Of a stretch of 42,219 nt of DNA, positions 1-8,654 are shown in pieces. How positions within the stretch are numbered: position 1 is the first letter of the stretch; the number at the start of each line of letters is the position of its first letter. Origin of the DNA: Desulfuromonas sp. (lineage in GTDB: Bacteria > Desulfobacterota > Desulfuromonadia > Desulfuromonadales > Desulfuromonadaceae); NCBI GenBank assembly GCA_021162745.1, contig JAGGYC010000024.1, forward strand, positions 1 to 42,219. The letters run 5' to 3'. The notes under the pieces are model-generated. The model saw only the letters and a list, made by a program, of their open reading frames with translations, searched no databases and was not told where the DNA came from. A program made the translations under genes and the position numbers.

Positions 1-894
1 GAGCCACAGCCGGAGTCACAGCCGGAATGGGATGCCGACAGCGATGCCTTCAGCTTCTCGCCGTCAGATTCTTTCAGTTTTGACGATCAAAGCCCGGAAA
101 CCTCTGACAGCTCAGATATATTTTCATTTGGCACTGCCGACGAAGAGCAGGAACATATTCCAGCACCATCGTCCAGCGAAGCGTTGGACGATGAAACAGA
201 AAAACCAGACTTCATGTTCGAAAGCCTGGCAGATGAGAACACCAGCAAACCGCCGGTTGCCCCAGCCGTGCTGGAACAAACAGAGACGATACCAGCAGAA
301 CAAGAGCCAGAGCCGGAACGCGAACAACCAGCCCCGACCAAAGTTAAAAAACGTAAAACATCGAAACTGTTGGTGCTGCTTCTGCTTATGATCCTGGCAA
401 TTGTTGGTGTGTATGGCTATTTTTACATGACACTGGGCACCACCGACATCAACACGATGATTCAGGAGATCGAACGTCAGCTGGTTCCAACCTCCCAGCA
501 ACCAAAGGGAGCACTTCATATCACCACCACTGAAAGCTTTTATGTCGACAACACACAGTCTGGCCAGTTATTTGTTGTTCAGGGTCTGGCGCGTAACGAT
601 TTTTCTCAACCGCGCGCGGAGTTAAGCGTCACAGCGACCCTCTACAAAAAAAAGGGCCAGCCATTAGTGAAAAAAACCATCTATTGCGGCAATACAATCA
701 CCAGGGAAGATTTAGAAAGTCTCGAAATCGGAGCATTGGCAGAAAAGATGAGTAATCCGTTTGGTGCTGCGCTATCAAATGTAAATGTTGCACCGGGGCA
801 ATCGCTACCATTCACGATCGTGTTCAACAACATCTCTGATGAACTTAACGAATTCAGTGTCGAACCGGGAACATCAAAGGCCGCTGCGCGCTAA
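1..894 (+). CDS. DUF3426 family membrane protein, 5' end outside window
   Basis: The reading frame is open from the first base, so the start lies upstream. The visible part begins with a long acidic, Ser/Pro/Glu-rich low-complexity stretch. A single membrane segment follows at about bases 364-429, after a KKRK basic patch. The C-terminal domain of about 130 residues has the beta-rich pattern of DUF3426 (VQGLARNDFSQPRAELSV, then a CGN motif, then PGQSLPFTIVF). Members of this family usually start with an MJ0042-type zinc ribbon, which would be outside the window. The function of the family is not established. The topology suggests an anchored protein with a cytoplasmic linker and a periplasmic domain. 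A strong hairpin terminator follows 36 bases after the stop. Confidence 0.75.
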   Translation, partial: EPQPESQPEWDADSDAFSFSPSDSFSFDDQSPETSDSSDIFSFGTADEEQEHIPAPSSSEALDDETEKPDFMFESLADENTSKPPVAPAVLEQTETIPAEQEPEPEREQPAPTKVKKRKTSKLLVLLLLMILAIVGVYGYFYMTLGTTDINTMIQEIERQLVPTSQQPKGALHITTTESFYVDNTQSGQLFVVQGLARNDFSQPRAELSVTATLYKKKGQPLVKKTIYCGNTITREDLESLEIGALAEKMSNPFGAALSNVNVAPGQSLPFTIVFNNISDELNEFSVEPGTSKAAAR

Positions 895-1313
895 TCAAAC
901 GAACCCGTCCTGTTTCATAAACAAAAACCGCTATGCCGTAGCAGCTTCAGGCTACGGCATAGTTTTATTTAGAATAAAACCCCTGCTTCCACCTCAGCGC
1001 TCCGACTATGCACCACAAGACCTCTCAGACAAAAAACCATCCTAAAATCAACACACAGGACAATGCTTTCAAGCTCAATGGCTGGAGCAAATCAAAACGA
1101 AAACAATTGGACACGATCCCTGTTTAGCTGCGCTAAAAAGGACAAAATTTCTTGCAATACAAAGGATATTTAGCTATCCTCCATAACGCCTTACTACTCT
1201 TTTTCGCCTTAAAAACGGATAGTTAAACAAAAATAGTTCAAAGTGCCGGCAAAAGATAGAACGGCATTCTGCAATTATACAGTAAAATATGACCCCTGGG
1301 AGGAGAACCGGTT
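895..1313. other. Intergenic region upstream of ackA
   Basis: Apart from the terminator at 931-970, this 419-base gap has no convincing open frame or RNA fold. The best promoter-like pair is TTGCAA (1152-1157) and TATCCT (1175-1180), 17 bases apart. Each matches the sigma-70 consensus at only four of six positions, so it is a weak candidate for the ackA promoter. A strong ribosome binding site, GGGAGGAG, lies at 1298-1305. Confidence 0.4.
931..970 (+). terminator. Rho-independent terminator after the DUF3426 gene
   Basis: A perfect 12-bp stem (931-942 with 951-962) has an 8-base loop and is followed by TTTTATTT. It closes the upstream transcription unit. Confidence 0.85.
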
Positions 1314-2576
1314 ATGGATATTCTTGCATTAAACTGCGGCAGCTCGTCGGTTAAATATCAGCTTTTCAACTGGGACAAGAAAGAGGTTATCGCTAAAGGT
1401 GTGGTTGAACGCGTAACCATCGGCGACTCTTTTATCTCTCATGAAGTTCCCGGTCGTGACACCTATAAGGAGGAGTCGGAATGTCCGGATCATCGCGTCG
1501 CCATCGACCTGATTATCAAGACTCTGACCGATCCCTCTAACGGTGTCGTTAAAGAGATGAGTGAAATCTCTGCGGTTGGCCATCGTGTTGTACACGGCGG
1601 TGAAAAATTCACCTGCTCCGTCCCCATCGACCAAGAAGTGCTTGACGCGATTCGGGCCGTTCAACACCTGGCACCGCTACACAACCCGCCCAATATCTCA
1701 GGAATTGAAGCGGCTCAGGCAGTACTGCCCAACGTACCCCATATTGCGATTTTCGATACGGCATTCCACCAGTCCATGCCTGCTCACGCGTATACCTATC
1801 CCCTGCCCTACGAGTGGTATGAGGAGTACGGTGTCCGTCGCTACGGCTTCCACGGCACCAGTCACCTGTATGTTTCCAAGCGTGCCGCGCTCAAACTCAA
1901 CAAGCCGTTGGCGCAGTGCAACATCATCACCCTGCACATCGGCAATGGGGTCTCCCACACGGCCATTAGTGGCGGAAAGTCTATCGATACCAGCATGGGG
2001 CTGACGCCTCTGGAAGGGGCCATGATGGGTACCCGCTGTGGTGATATTGACCCGGCAATACCCCCTTTCATCATGGACCAAGAGGGCTGTACTCCCCGCG
2101 AGATTGATTCAATTCTCAATAAAAAATCTGGCCTGCTCGGCATTACGGGCCGCTTCACCGATCGCCGTGATGTCATCACCGAGGCCAAAAACGGCGATGA
2201 GCGTTGCCAATTGGCTCTCGATGTCGAAGCCTATCGTCTGAAGAAATACATTGGCTCTTATGCCGCTGCTCTCGGTGGTGTTGACGCCATCGTCTTCACA
2301 GCGGGCGTCGGTGAAAATGCCGGCATCATTCGCCAGAAGGCCGTCGAAGGTCTGGAGTTCATGGGGATCCACCTCGATACAGAAAAGAACCTGAAGACCT
2401 TCAGCAAGAACGGCGAAACCGAGATCTCCACACCTGACTCACCGGTAAAAATCTTCGTCATCCCAACCAATGAAGAATTGGTTTTTGTTGAAGATGTCGT
2501 GGGGATACTCAACGACACCTACACGGAACACACCAAGTTCCCTTACACCTTTACCTCGCCGGACTATTCTGCATAA
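1314..2576 (+). CDS. ackA: Acetate kinase
   Basis: This enzyme interconverts acetate + ATP and acetyl phosphate + ADP in the cytosol. The family signatures are all present: NCGSSSVKY near the N-terminus, VGHRVVHGGEKF with the substrate-binding Arg, DTAFHQSMP, RYGFHGTSH, the nucleotide-binding stretch from HIGNG to MMGTRCGDIDP, and FTAGVGEN near the C-terminus. At 420 residues it is slightly longer than the usual 400. The ATG has a strong Shine-Dalgarno sequence (GGGAGGAG, 9 bases upstream). The partner gene pta lies immediately downstream but on the opposite strand, so the two are convergent and not the usual co-directional operon. Together they can activate acetate to acetyl-CoA or make ATP from acetyl-CoA. 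Confidence 0.98.
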   Translation: MDILALNCGSSSVKYQLFNWDKKEVIAKGVVERVTIGDSFISHEVPGRDTYKEESECPDHRVAIDLIIKTLTDPSNGVVKEMSEISAVGHRVVHGGEKFTCSVPIDQEVLDAIRAVQHLAPLHNPPNISGIEAAQAVLPNVPHIAIFDTAFHQSMPAHAYTYPLPYEWYEEYGVRRYGFHGTSHLYVSKRAALKLNKPLAQCNIITLHIGNGVSHTAISGGKSIDTSMGLTPLEGAMMGTRCGDIDPAIPPFIMDQEGCTPREIDSILNKKSGLLGITGRFTDRRDVITEAKNGDERCQLALDVEAYRLKKYIGSYAAALGGVDAIVFTAGVGENAGIIRQKAVEGLEFMGIHLDTEKNLKTFSKNGETEISTPDSPVKIFVIPTNEELVFVEDVVGILNDTYTEHTKFPYTFTSPDYSA

Positions 2577-2651
2577 TCAACACCGCCAACCACATCGACG
2601 CCGGTTAAGGATCGATGACGTTGCTTGAGCATTCAATAGCTACCACAAATA

Positions 2652-2684
2652 AAGAGGCCATCTTCCACAGGAAGATGGCCTCTT
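2652..2684. terminator. Bidirectional terminator between ackA and pta
   Basis: A perfect 15-bp stem (2652-2666 with 2670-2684) has a 3-base loop. There is an A-rich run before it (aaataaag) and a T-rich run after it (TCTTGTTGTTT), so it can end transcripts from both convergent genes. Confidence 0.85.
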
Positions 2685-2732
2685 GTTGTTTCCGCTCCTG
2701 CTATAACAGGAACATCAATACTCGCAAACGTA

Positions 2733-3734
2733 TTATCCCTGTGCCTGAACTGCCGTAATCGCAGAGACATTGATGATATCATCAACCGAGCAACCGCGAG
2801 ACAGGTCATTTACCGGCTTGGCCAGACCCTGAATAATCGGACCGACAGCTTCAGCTCCAGCAACACGCTCTACCAATTTATAGCCAATATTGCCGGCATC
2901 AAGGTCGGGGAAAATAAGGGTATTTGCCTTACCCGCAACAGCTGAGCCCGGCGCTTTTTTCTCGCCAACCTTAGGCAGCAAGGCAGCATCGGCCTGCAGC
3001 TCACCATCAATCTGCAACGCAGGATCGAGCTGTTTAGCAATTTCCATCGCTTCGAGCACTTTATCTGCATCTTCGTGCTTTGCGCTGCCCTTGGTCGAAA
3101 ATGACAGCATGGCAACGCGGGCATCAACGCCGAGAAAACTCTTGCAACTGCTTGCCGTAGAAACAGCAATTTCGGCCAGCGCCTGTGCATTAGGGTTGGG
3201 ATTAACCGCACAGTCGGCAAATAATAAAATCCCGTTTTCACCAAAATCGGGGTTTTTAGTCACCATAAGGAAGACAGAAGACACGGTATTCATCCCTGGG
3301 GCCGTTCCGACAACCTGAAATGCAGCACGCAGAACATCGCCGGTGGTATTGAACGCACCGGCAACCGCACCGCCGGCATCATTCTTACGAACCATCATCG
3401 AGGCAAAAAACAGGTTGTCATCTGCGGTCAGCTGTTCACGCGCCTGATCGGCGGTCAACCCCTTCTTTTCCCGCAATTCAACCAGTTCTGCAACATAATC
3501 ATCAAGTTGTGGAGCTTTGGCCGGACAAAGCAGTGTGACTCCATCCAAACTGACATTAAGCTCACTCGCTTTAGCCTGCAAAACTTCAGGGTCGCCAAGC
3601 AGGACAATGTTTGCCAAGCCATCAGCAACAATCTGTCCAGCAGCCTCGACCATCCGGTCGTCATACCCTTCAGGCAAAACAACCGTCTGCATATTTGCAC
3701 GAGCCTTGGCTTTAATCTGATCTACCAGTTGCAT
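2733..3734 (-). CDS. pta: Phosphate acetyltransferase
   Basis: It transfers the acetyl group between acetyl phosphate and CoA, completing the AckA-Pta route. The 333-residue length fits the short single-domain form (PTA_PTB domain only), without the DRTGG/P-loop N-terminal region of the enterobacterial long form. Recognisable blocks are VVLPEGYDDRMVEAA at the N-terminus, GTAPGMNTVSSVFLM in the middle, FADCAVNPNPNAQALAEIA, and the conserved LSFSTKGSA followed by DGELQADAAL. The ATG has a very strong ribosome binding site (GAGGAGGAG, complement of 3737-3745). It is convergent with ackA and shares its terminator. Confidence 0.98.
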   Translation of the reverse strand: MQLVDQIKAKARANMQTVVLPEGYDDRMVEAAGQIVADGLANIVLLGDPEVLQAKASELNVSLDGVTLLCPAKAPQLDDYVAELVELREKKGLTADQAREQLTADDNLFFASMMVRKNDAGGAVAGAFNTTGDVLRAAFQVVGTAPGMNTVSSVFLMVTKNPDFGENGILLFADCAVNPNPNAQALAEIAVSTASSCKSFLGVDARVAMLSFSTKGSAKHEDADKVLEAMEIAKQLDPALQIDGELQADAALLPKVGEKKAPGSAVAGKANTLIFPDLDAGNIGYKLVERVAGAEAVGPIIQGLAKPVNDLSRGCSVDDIINVSAITAVQAQG

Positions 3735-3940
3735 ATCTCCTCCTCTTTTTAGAACATAGTTTGATTGTTTAGATTTTATACCTGATTCACAAATCTGACG
3801 TCAACCCTATTCGGCCAAACCGGGACCATTGAACAAAAAGACAATAGGTTCGGCAGTCAACATGAGCTATAATAGCAGCGTTAACCGTCTTAGCACTAGT
3901 TACCAAAAGGGCGAAATCCCCCTGCATTCCATTCGAGGCC

Positions 3941-4798
3941 ATGACCTTTTTGACGTCCCGATATCCGCTATTAATCGGCCTGATTGTTTCGCTCATCATC
4001 CATCTGATCAGCTTAACCCTCGCACCACCGATCATTCCTGCCCCCCCAAAGGAGATCAAACCACTACTCGTTGAACTTAAACCTTCTCAGCCGCGACGCG
4101 AAACGGTCATCCCACGGCAGCCGCAGAAACCAGCTGAAACGGTTGACCGTCAAGGGGTAAATGAACAACAGGTCGTCAAGGAACAAGCCCCCAAAGGCCT
4201 TGATCAGGAAGACAGCTCACCTGTCATTGCCAGGCCCACACCGCCTCAACCCAAAAAAACACCGCCACAACCCCAGCGGCCAGCAAAGAAAACACCACAG
4301 ACAGTCACCGTTCACCCCGGTCAGATAACGGCGGCAGAGCCATCGGAAGCACTGCCTAGTCTTCAGCGACTATTAGAGTCCGGCAATAATGCCGCTGCCG
4401 ACATCACCCGCTCCGCGCAAACCAAACAGCGCCCTGATATCGAAAGCGGTGACGAATTACTCCTGAACATGACACAGGATAAGTTGTTTTCATTTTTTGC
4501 CCGGTTTAAGAAAAGTATTTATGCGGTCTGGAACTACCCTGATGAATCGATTAAACGACGCCAGCAGGGGATAGCCCTGTTGAAAATCGTCATCAATCGC
4601 GATGGCAGCGTTGAGGATGTCGATCTGATCTCGGCATCCGGTCATGAACGCCTTGATCGTGAAGCTATTGCGGCGATTTTCAAAGCACAACCTTATGGTC
4701 GGCTCCCCCAAAATTACCCGGATGATCAACTGACCATCATGGCCTACTTCGAATACGTTCTGGGCCAAAGCACACCCAATATTTACCGCAGAGAATAG
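3941..4798 (+). CDS. TonB family energy-transducer protein
   Basis: The architecture is that of TonB: an N-terminal membrane anchor (residues about 8-28, LLIGLIVSLIIHLISLTLA), a long Pro/Lys/Gln-rich spacer (about residues 30-130) and a C-terminal TonB domain (about 190-280). That domain contains the typical WNYP, INRDGSVEDVDLISASGHERLD and FEY blocks. TonB proteins couple the proton-motive force, through ExbB/ExbD, to outer-membrane receptors. No exbB or exbD and no receptor gene is adjacent, so its partner is unknown; it could instead be a TolA- or GspC-like linker. The ATG at 3941 has only a weak GAGG just upstream, so the start is not certain. The stop codon overlaps the terminator stem that follows. 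Confidence 0.85.
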   Translation: MTFLTSRYPLLIGLIVSLIIHLISLTLAPPIIPAPPKEIKPLLVELKPSQPRRETVIPRQPQKPAETVDRQGVNEQQVVKEQAPKGLDQEDSSPVIARPTPPQPKKTPPQPQRPAKKTPQTVTVHPGQITAAEPSEALPSLQRLLESGNNAAADITRSAQTKQRPDIESGDELLLNMTQDKLFSFFARFKKSIYAVWNYPDESIKRRQQGIALLKIVINRDGSVEDVDLISASGHERLDREAIAAIFKAQPYGRLPQNYPDDQLTIMAYFEYVLGQSTPNIYRRE

Positions 4799-4827
4799 AA
4801 AAGGGGCCCACATGAGGCCCCTTTTCT
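4797..4827. terminator. Bidirectional terminator between the tonB-like gene and folD
   Basis: A 12-bp perfect stem (4797-4808 with 4816-4827) has an AGAAAA/TTTTCT base and a GGGGCC/GGCCCC core. It lies between two convergent genes and begins inside the tonB-like stop codon. Confidence 0.85.
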
Positions 4828-4874
4828 ATCTGAAACATTAGTTTGTTTAACGCCAAACCCTCTGGCGAAATATT

Positions 4875-5729
4875 TTACTTTGCCGTCACCCGACTGGTCG
4901 CACTCTGTATGGTATTAAACAGCAACATGGTGATGGTCATCGGGCCAACACCACCGGGAACCGGTGTAATGTAGCTGGCCTTTTCCGCCGCAGCGTCAAA
5001 CTCAACATCACCCACCAGTTTTTTATCGCCGACGCGGTTAATACCGACATCAATCACCACCGCGCCCTCTTTAATCCACGCCCCCTTCACCATCTCAGGA
5101 CGACCGACTGCCGCAATAACCACATCAGCACGACCGACATGGGCGGGCAGATCCTTGGTCCGCGAGTGACAGATCGTCACCGTGGCATTCTCGGCCAGGC
5201 ACATCAGAGCGACCGGCTTACCGACAATATTGGAGCGGCCAACAACAACAACCTCTTTACCATCCAAATCATACTGGATCGACTCCAGCATCTTCATCAC
5301 CCCGTACGGAGTACAGGAACGGAACGTCGGATGGCCCGTCACCAGGCAACCGACATTGTAAGGATGGAAGCCATCAACATCTTTAAGCGGTGAAATCGCA
5401 TTGAGAACGCAATCCTCATCAATGTGATCCGGCAGTGGCAACTGCACCAGAATGCCGTCGATCCGTTCATCATTGTTGAGTTGGTCCACCAACTCCAGCA
5501 ACTCCTGCTGGCTGGTTTCTGCAGGAAGCTTATGCTCAGCGGAGTAAATTCCCGTTGCCGCACATGCTTTCTCCTTCATCGACACATAGACACGGCTCGC
5601 AGGATCATCTCCCACCAGCACGACAGCCAGACCGGGAGTGACCCCTTTTGCACAAAGCTCTGTAACCTGGGCAGCCATTTGCTCTCGCATCTGAGCGGCC
5701 AGCGCCTTACCATCAATCAATTGAGCCAT
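4875..5729 (-). CDS. folD: Bifunctional methylenetetrahydrofolate dehydrogenase / methenyltetrahydrofolate cyclohydrolase
   Basis: FolD interconverts 5,10-methylene-, 5,10-methenyl- and 10-formyl-tetrahydrofolate in one-carbon metabolism. The 284-residue length is standard. Visible signatures are the catalytic YxxxK at Y48/K52 (YVSMK), [10 protein letters not shown], the dinucleotide-binding [11 protein letters not shown], and [10 protein letters not shown] near the C-terminus. The ATG is preceded by AGGAGGA (complement of 5734-5740). It lies 57 bases downstream of the small zinc-ribbon gene on the same strand, and the two are probably cotranscribed. Confidence 0.98.
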   Translation of the reverse strand: MAQLIDGKALAAQMREQMAAQVTELCAKGVTPGLAVVLVGDDPASRVYVSMKEKACAATGIYSAEHKLPAETSQQELLELVDQLNNDERIDGILVQLPLPDHIDEDCVLNAISPLKDVDGFHPYNVGCLVTGHPTFRSCTPYGVMKMLESIQYDLDGKEVVVVGRSNIVGKPVALMCLAENATVTICHSRTKDLPAHVGRADVVIAAVGRPEMVKGAWIKEGAVVIDVGINRVGDKKLVGDVEFDAAAEKASYITPVPGGVGPMTITMLLFNTIQSATSRVTAK

Positions 5730-5786
5730 TTCATCCTCCTACACAGCGTCAGGGAACTCGGGTTCCCGGTTATCAGTGTACAGATC

Positions 5787-6032
5787 CTAAGATGCCTTCG
5801 GACATCCGCCACAACCACCACCTGAGTTTGCCGGACATTTCGGTGCCGACTTGTCCGCCGAATAACCCTGATCGTACCAACCGCCCCCTTTGAGAGCGAA
5901 GCCACTCCGGGATATCAACTTTTTTACGGCACCACCACAATCACGGCACTCGGACAACGGCTCATCAGAAAACTTCTGACGTGCCTCAAAAACGAATCCA
6001 CATTTCTGACATTCATACTCATACATTGGCAT
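5787..6032 (-). CDS. FmdB-type zinc ribbon protein
   Basis: This 81-residue protein begins MPMYEYECQKCG and carries two CxxC pairs (C8/C11 and C29/C32), the signature of the FmdB/CxxC_CXXC_SSSS regulatory family. A conserved SGFALKGGGWY block follows. The Cys/Gly-rich tail (CPANSGGGCGGCPKAS) adds further possible metal ligands. The family is widespread next to folate and one-carbon genes, but its molecular role is not settled; a regulatory or nucleic-acid-binding role is usually suggested. A good ribosome binding site (AGGAGTG) lies upstream. It is the first gene of a probable operon with folD. Confidence 0.9.
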   Translation of the reverse strand: MPMYEYECQKCGFVFEARQKFSDEPLSECRDCGGAVKKLISRSGFALKGGGWYDQGYSADKSAPKCPANSGGGCGGCPKAS

Positions 6033-6208
6033 AACAACACTCCTTTAACAATAAACCAGCCGCTAAGGTAATCAGCTCCCCATTTTTTGTCAAGATAACT
6101 ACGGTACATAAACACGTTAAGAGCGATTCAAAGTTGAACCGCCAGCCAGATATCTACTGGGAAAAACACCAACGGTATGCTAAGGTTTTGCGCAAAGGAG
6201 AATGTCGC

Positions 6209-7711
6209 ATGTCAGCCATTGAACAACTATTAGCCAATGACCAGAGTTGCCGCCTGCCAACCCCCCCGGCCATTGCCATCCGCATTCTCGAAGAGGTTTG
6301 CAAAGAGGAGCCATCATTTACACGGCTATCTGAACTGATCACCTCGGATCCCGCACTAACTTCTCGCGTGCTGCGCATTGCCAACTCCTCCATGTACGCC
6401 CCCCTCAACCGGATCGACAGCCTCGAAAAGGCGCTGGCCCGGATGGGGATTTCCGCCATTACCAATATCGCCTTGTCGTTTATTCTGGTTAACAATTTTC
6501 ATGGCCAGGAATCAGGCGAATTTAATTTTACCTATTTTTGGAAACGTGCCATCACCGCAGCCGTCAGCGCCAACCTGATTGCCAAAAAAATCTGCCGCGG
6601 AAACGATGATATCTTCATCACGGCGCTGCTGCAGGATATCGGCATTCTTGTCGCCTATACCTGCCTGGAAGACTATCGTTCAATCTTCAGTCCCGAACAA
6701 CGACGTCGCCACACGCTGAAACTGGTCGAACAGGAGGAGTTCGGCTTTGCTCATTCACAACTGGGCGCAGAGATCCTTACACGATGGGGGCTTCCGGACT
6801 CAATTTCGCAGCCCATCCGTTTCCACCACCAAACAGACCAGGCTCCTGAAGCATTCAATTGCCCGGCACAGGTTATCAACCTGGCAGACAAGCTTTCTGC
6901 CATTTTCCACGGTCGTCCGGTTCCGGAGAAGCTCAAAACATTCCGCAGCATTTTACACAGCCGCTATCAGCTTGATGACACGACCATCAATCAGCTGATT
7001 GAGGACATTTCCGAACAGAGTGTTCAAATTCTGTCGTTTTTTGATATTCCCGCCGGCAAGATTAAAACAGCGGCCCAGATCCTTCAGGAAGCCAACGAGG
7101 AGTTGTCACGCCTCAACATGACCACCAGCCAGCTGATGACCCAATATCAACTGGAAAAAGATGCCGCCCTCAAAGACAGCCAGGATCTGACGAAGGCGAA
7201 CGCCGAATTAAGTCGACTGGCCTTTGAAGACAGTCTGACCGGCCTATACAATCTGCGTTACTTCCACGATTTTTTTGATCGCGAACTCCAACGATCTTCC
7301 CGCTACAACACCGTATTCTCGCTGCTGATGTTTGATGTCGACAACTTTAAACAGGTCAATGACACCTACGGCCATCAGGCCGGCGATCAGGTGCTCAAGG
7401 CGATTGCCGATACGGCCAAGGAAACGTTACGCAATACGGATCTGGTTGTCCGCTACGGTGGCGAAGAATTTGCCGCCCTTCTTCCTGAAACAGATTTAAC
7501 ACTGGCCAGTGAAATCGCTGAACGACTGCGCAGAAACATCGCCGACCAGGTTACCCCCTGGAAAGGGGCTGACATCACCATCAGCATCGGCGTTTCCCAT
7601 TACTGTCCCCAAGAAGCCAAGTTGACTAAAAACCAGATTATCGCCATTGCCGATGCCGGTCTTTACCGCTCAAAGAAAGGTGGTAAAAATCAGGTCAGCC
7701 TCCCGCTCTAA
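6209..7711 (+). CDS. HDOD domain diguanylate cyclase (GGDEF)
   Basis: A cytoplasmic protein of 500 residues. An HDOD domain occupies about residues 10-215 (LPTPPAIAIRILE at the start, then ITSDPALTSRVLRIANSS). A Leu-rich coiled segment at about 285-340 leads to a GGDEF domain at about 345-500. The active-site loop is GGEEF (residues 417-421), and an RxxD product-inhibition site (RNTD, 408-411) sits the usual five residues upstream, so it should make c-di-GMP from two GTP with feedback control. An upstream in-frame ATG exists at 6134. The ATG at 6209 was chosen because it has AAAGGAG eight bases before it and begins at conserved HDOD sequence. What the HDOD part senses is unknown. Confidence 0.92.
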   Translation: MSAIEQLLANDQSCRLPTPPAIAIRILEEVCKEEPSFTRLSELITSDPALTSRVLRIANSSMYAPLNRIDSLEKALARMGISAITNIALSFILVNNFHGQESGEFNFTYFWKRAITAAVSANLIAKKICRGNDDIFITALLQDIGILVAYTCLEDYRSIFSPEQRRRHTLKLVEQEEFGFAHSQLGAEILTRWGLPDSISQPIRFHHQTDQAPEAFNCPAQVINLADKLSAIFHGRPVPEKLKTFRSILHSRYQLDDTTINQLIEDISEQSVQILSFFDIPAGKIKTAAQILQEANEELSRLNMTTSQLMTQYQLEKDAALKDSQDLTKANAELSRLAFEDSLTGLYNLRYFHDFFDRELQRSSRYNTVFSLLMFDVDNFKQVNDTYGHQAGDQVLKAIADTAKETLRNTDLVVRYGGEEFAALLPETDLTLASEIAERLRRNIADQVTPWKGADITISIGVSHYCPQEAKLTKNQIIAIADAGLYRSKKGGKNQVSLPL

Positions 7712-7808
7712 GCGACAAGCAAGGGGAAAATAACGGTCAACGGGCAACAGCCGTTCAAAATCAAATCCATACCCTCAACAATCCCTCTATAAAGGTCTCC
7801 CCCCGGCA

Positions 7809-8651
7809 ATGCTCTACCTTATTCTTGTCTCCCTGATCTGGGCTTTTTCATTCGGGCTGATCAAAGGGCAACTCACGGGATTGGATCCCAACCTCGTCGC
7901 AGCGATCCGCTTGTTTTTAGCTTGGCTGGTATTTCTTCCATTCTGCCGATTACGCCATTGCCGACTGATCACCATCATCTGCCTGTTAGCGATCGGTGCC
8001 ATCCAGTACGGGGTGATGTATATGGCCTACACAGCCTCGTTTCAGTACCTTGAGGCCTACCAGGTGGCATTGTTCACCATATTCACCCCCATCTATGTCA
8101 CCCTGATCAACGACCTGCTCAGCGGGACATTCCATAAACGTTTTTTCTATGCGGCAAGCCTGGCGGTTTTCGGCACGGCAATCATCCTCTATCGCGACCT
8201 GCACCATGATGAATTCCGCACCGGCTTTCTATTACTACAACTGGCCAACCTGTGCTTTGCCTTTGGTCAGATTGCCTATACCCGCGTCATGCGCCACTGC
8301 CAAGCAACGGATCGCCAGGTATTCTCTCTGCTCTATCTCGGTGCAGTGCTGAGCACCCTGCCCATATTATGGTCCAGTGGTCAGTGGCGGATCCCCTCAT
8401 TGAGCTTGCAACAGCTTTCGGCCCTGCTGTATCTGGGGATACTGGCATCGGGAGTGTGTTTTTTCTTGTGGAATTATGGGGCGAGAAAAGTTAATGCCGG
8501 TACGTTGGCGGTATGCAACAATCTAAAGATTCCCCTCGCCATCGCCTGCTCAGCACTGGTGTTTGGCGAAACGGTCAATTGGCAACAACTGACAACCGGA
8601 TCGGTGATTCTACTACTGGCGTTACTGCTGAACTGGCACATCCGCCGATAA
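7809..8651 (+). CDS. EamA/DMT family transporter
   Basis: A 280-residue, almost wholly hydrophobic protein with about ten membrane segments arranged as two repeats, as in the EamA (drug/metabolite transporter) family. The N-terminal LILVSLIWAFSFGLIK and the late GVCFFLWNYGARKVNA are typical of EamA proteins. The substrate cannot be told from sequence. It is probably an inner-membrane exporter of metabolites or amino acids. The ribosome binding site is weak (AAAGG about 12 bases upstream). It ends three bases before the convergent porin gene, with no hairpin between them. Confidence 0.9.
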   Translation: MLYLILVSLIWAFSFGLIKGQLTGLDPNLVAAIRLFLAWLVFLPFCRLRHCRLITIICLLAIGAIQYGVMYMAYTASFQYLEAYQVALFTIFTPIYVTLINDLLSGTFHKRFFYAASLAVFGTAIILYRDLHHDEFRTGFLLLQLANLCFAFGQIAYTRVMRHCQATDRQVFSLLYLGAVLSTLPILWSSGQWRIPSLSLQQLSALLYLGILASGVCFFLWNYGARKVNAGTLAVCNNLKIPLAIACSALVFGETVNWQQLTTGSVILLLALLLNWHIRR

Positions 8652-8654
8652 CCG

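Noticed and set aside
3868-3873. Perfect TATAAT upstream of the tonB-like gene
   Set aside because: No acceptable -35 element lies at 16-18 bases, so it was not called as a promoter.
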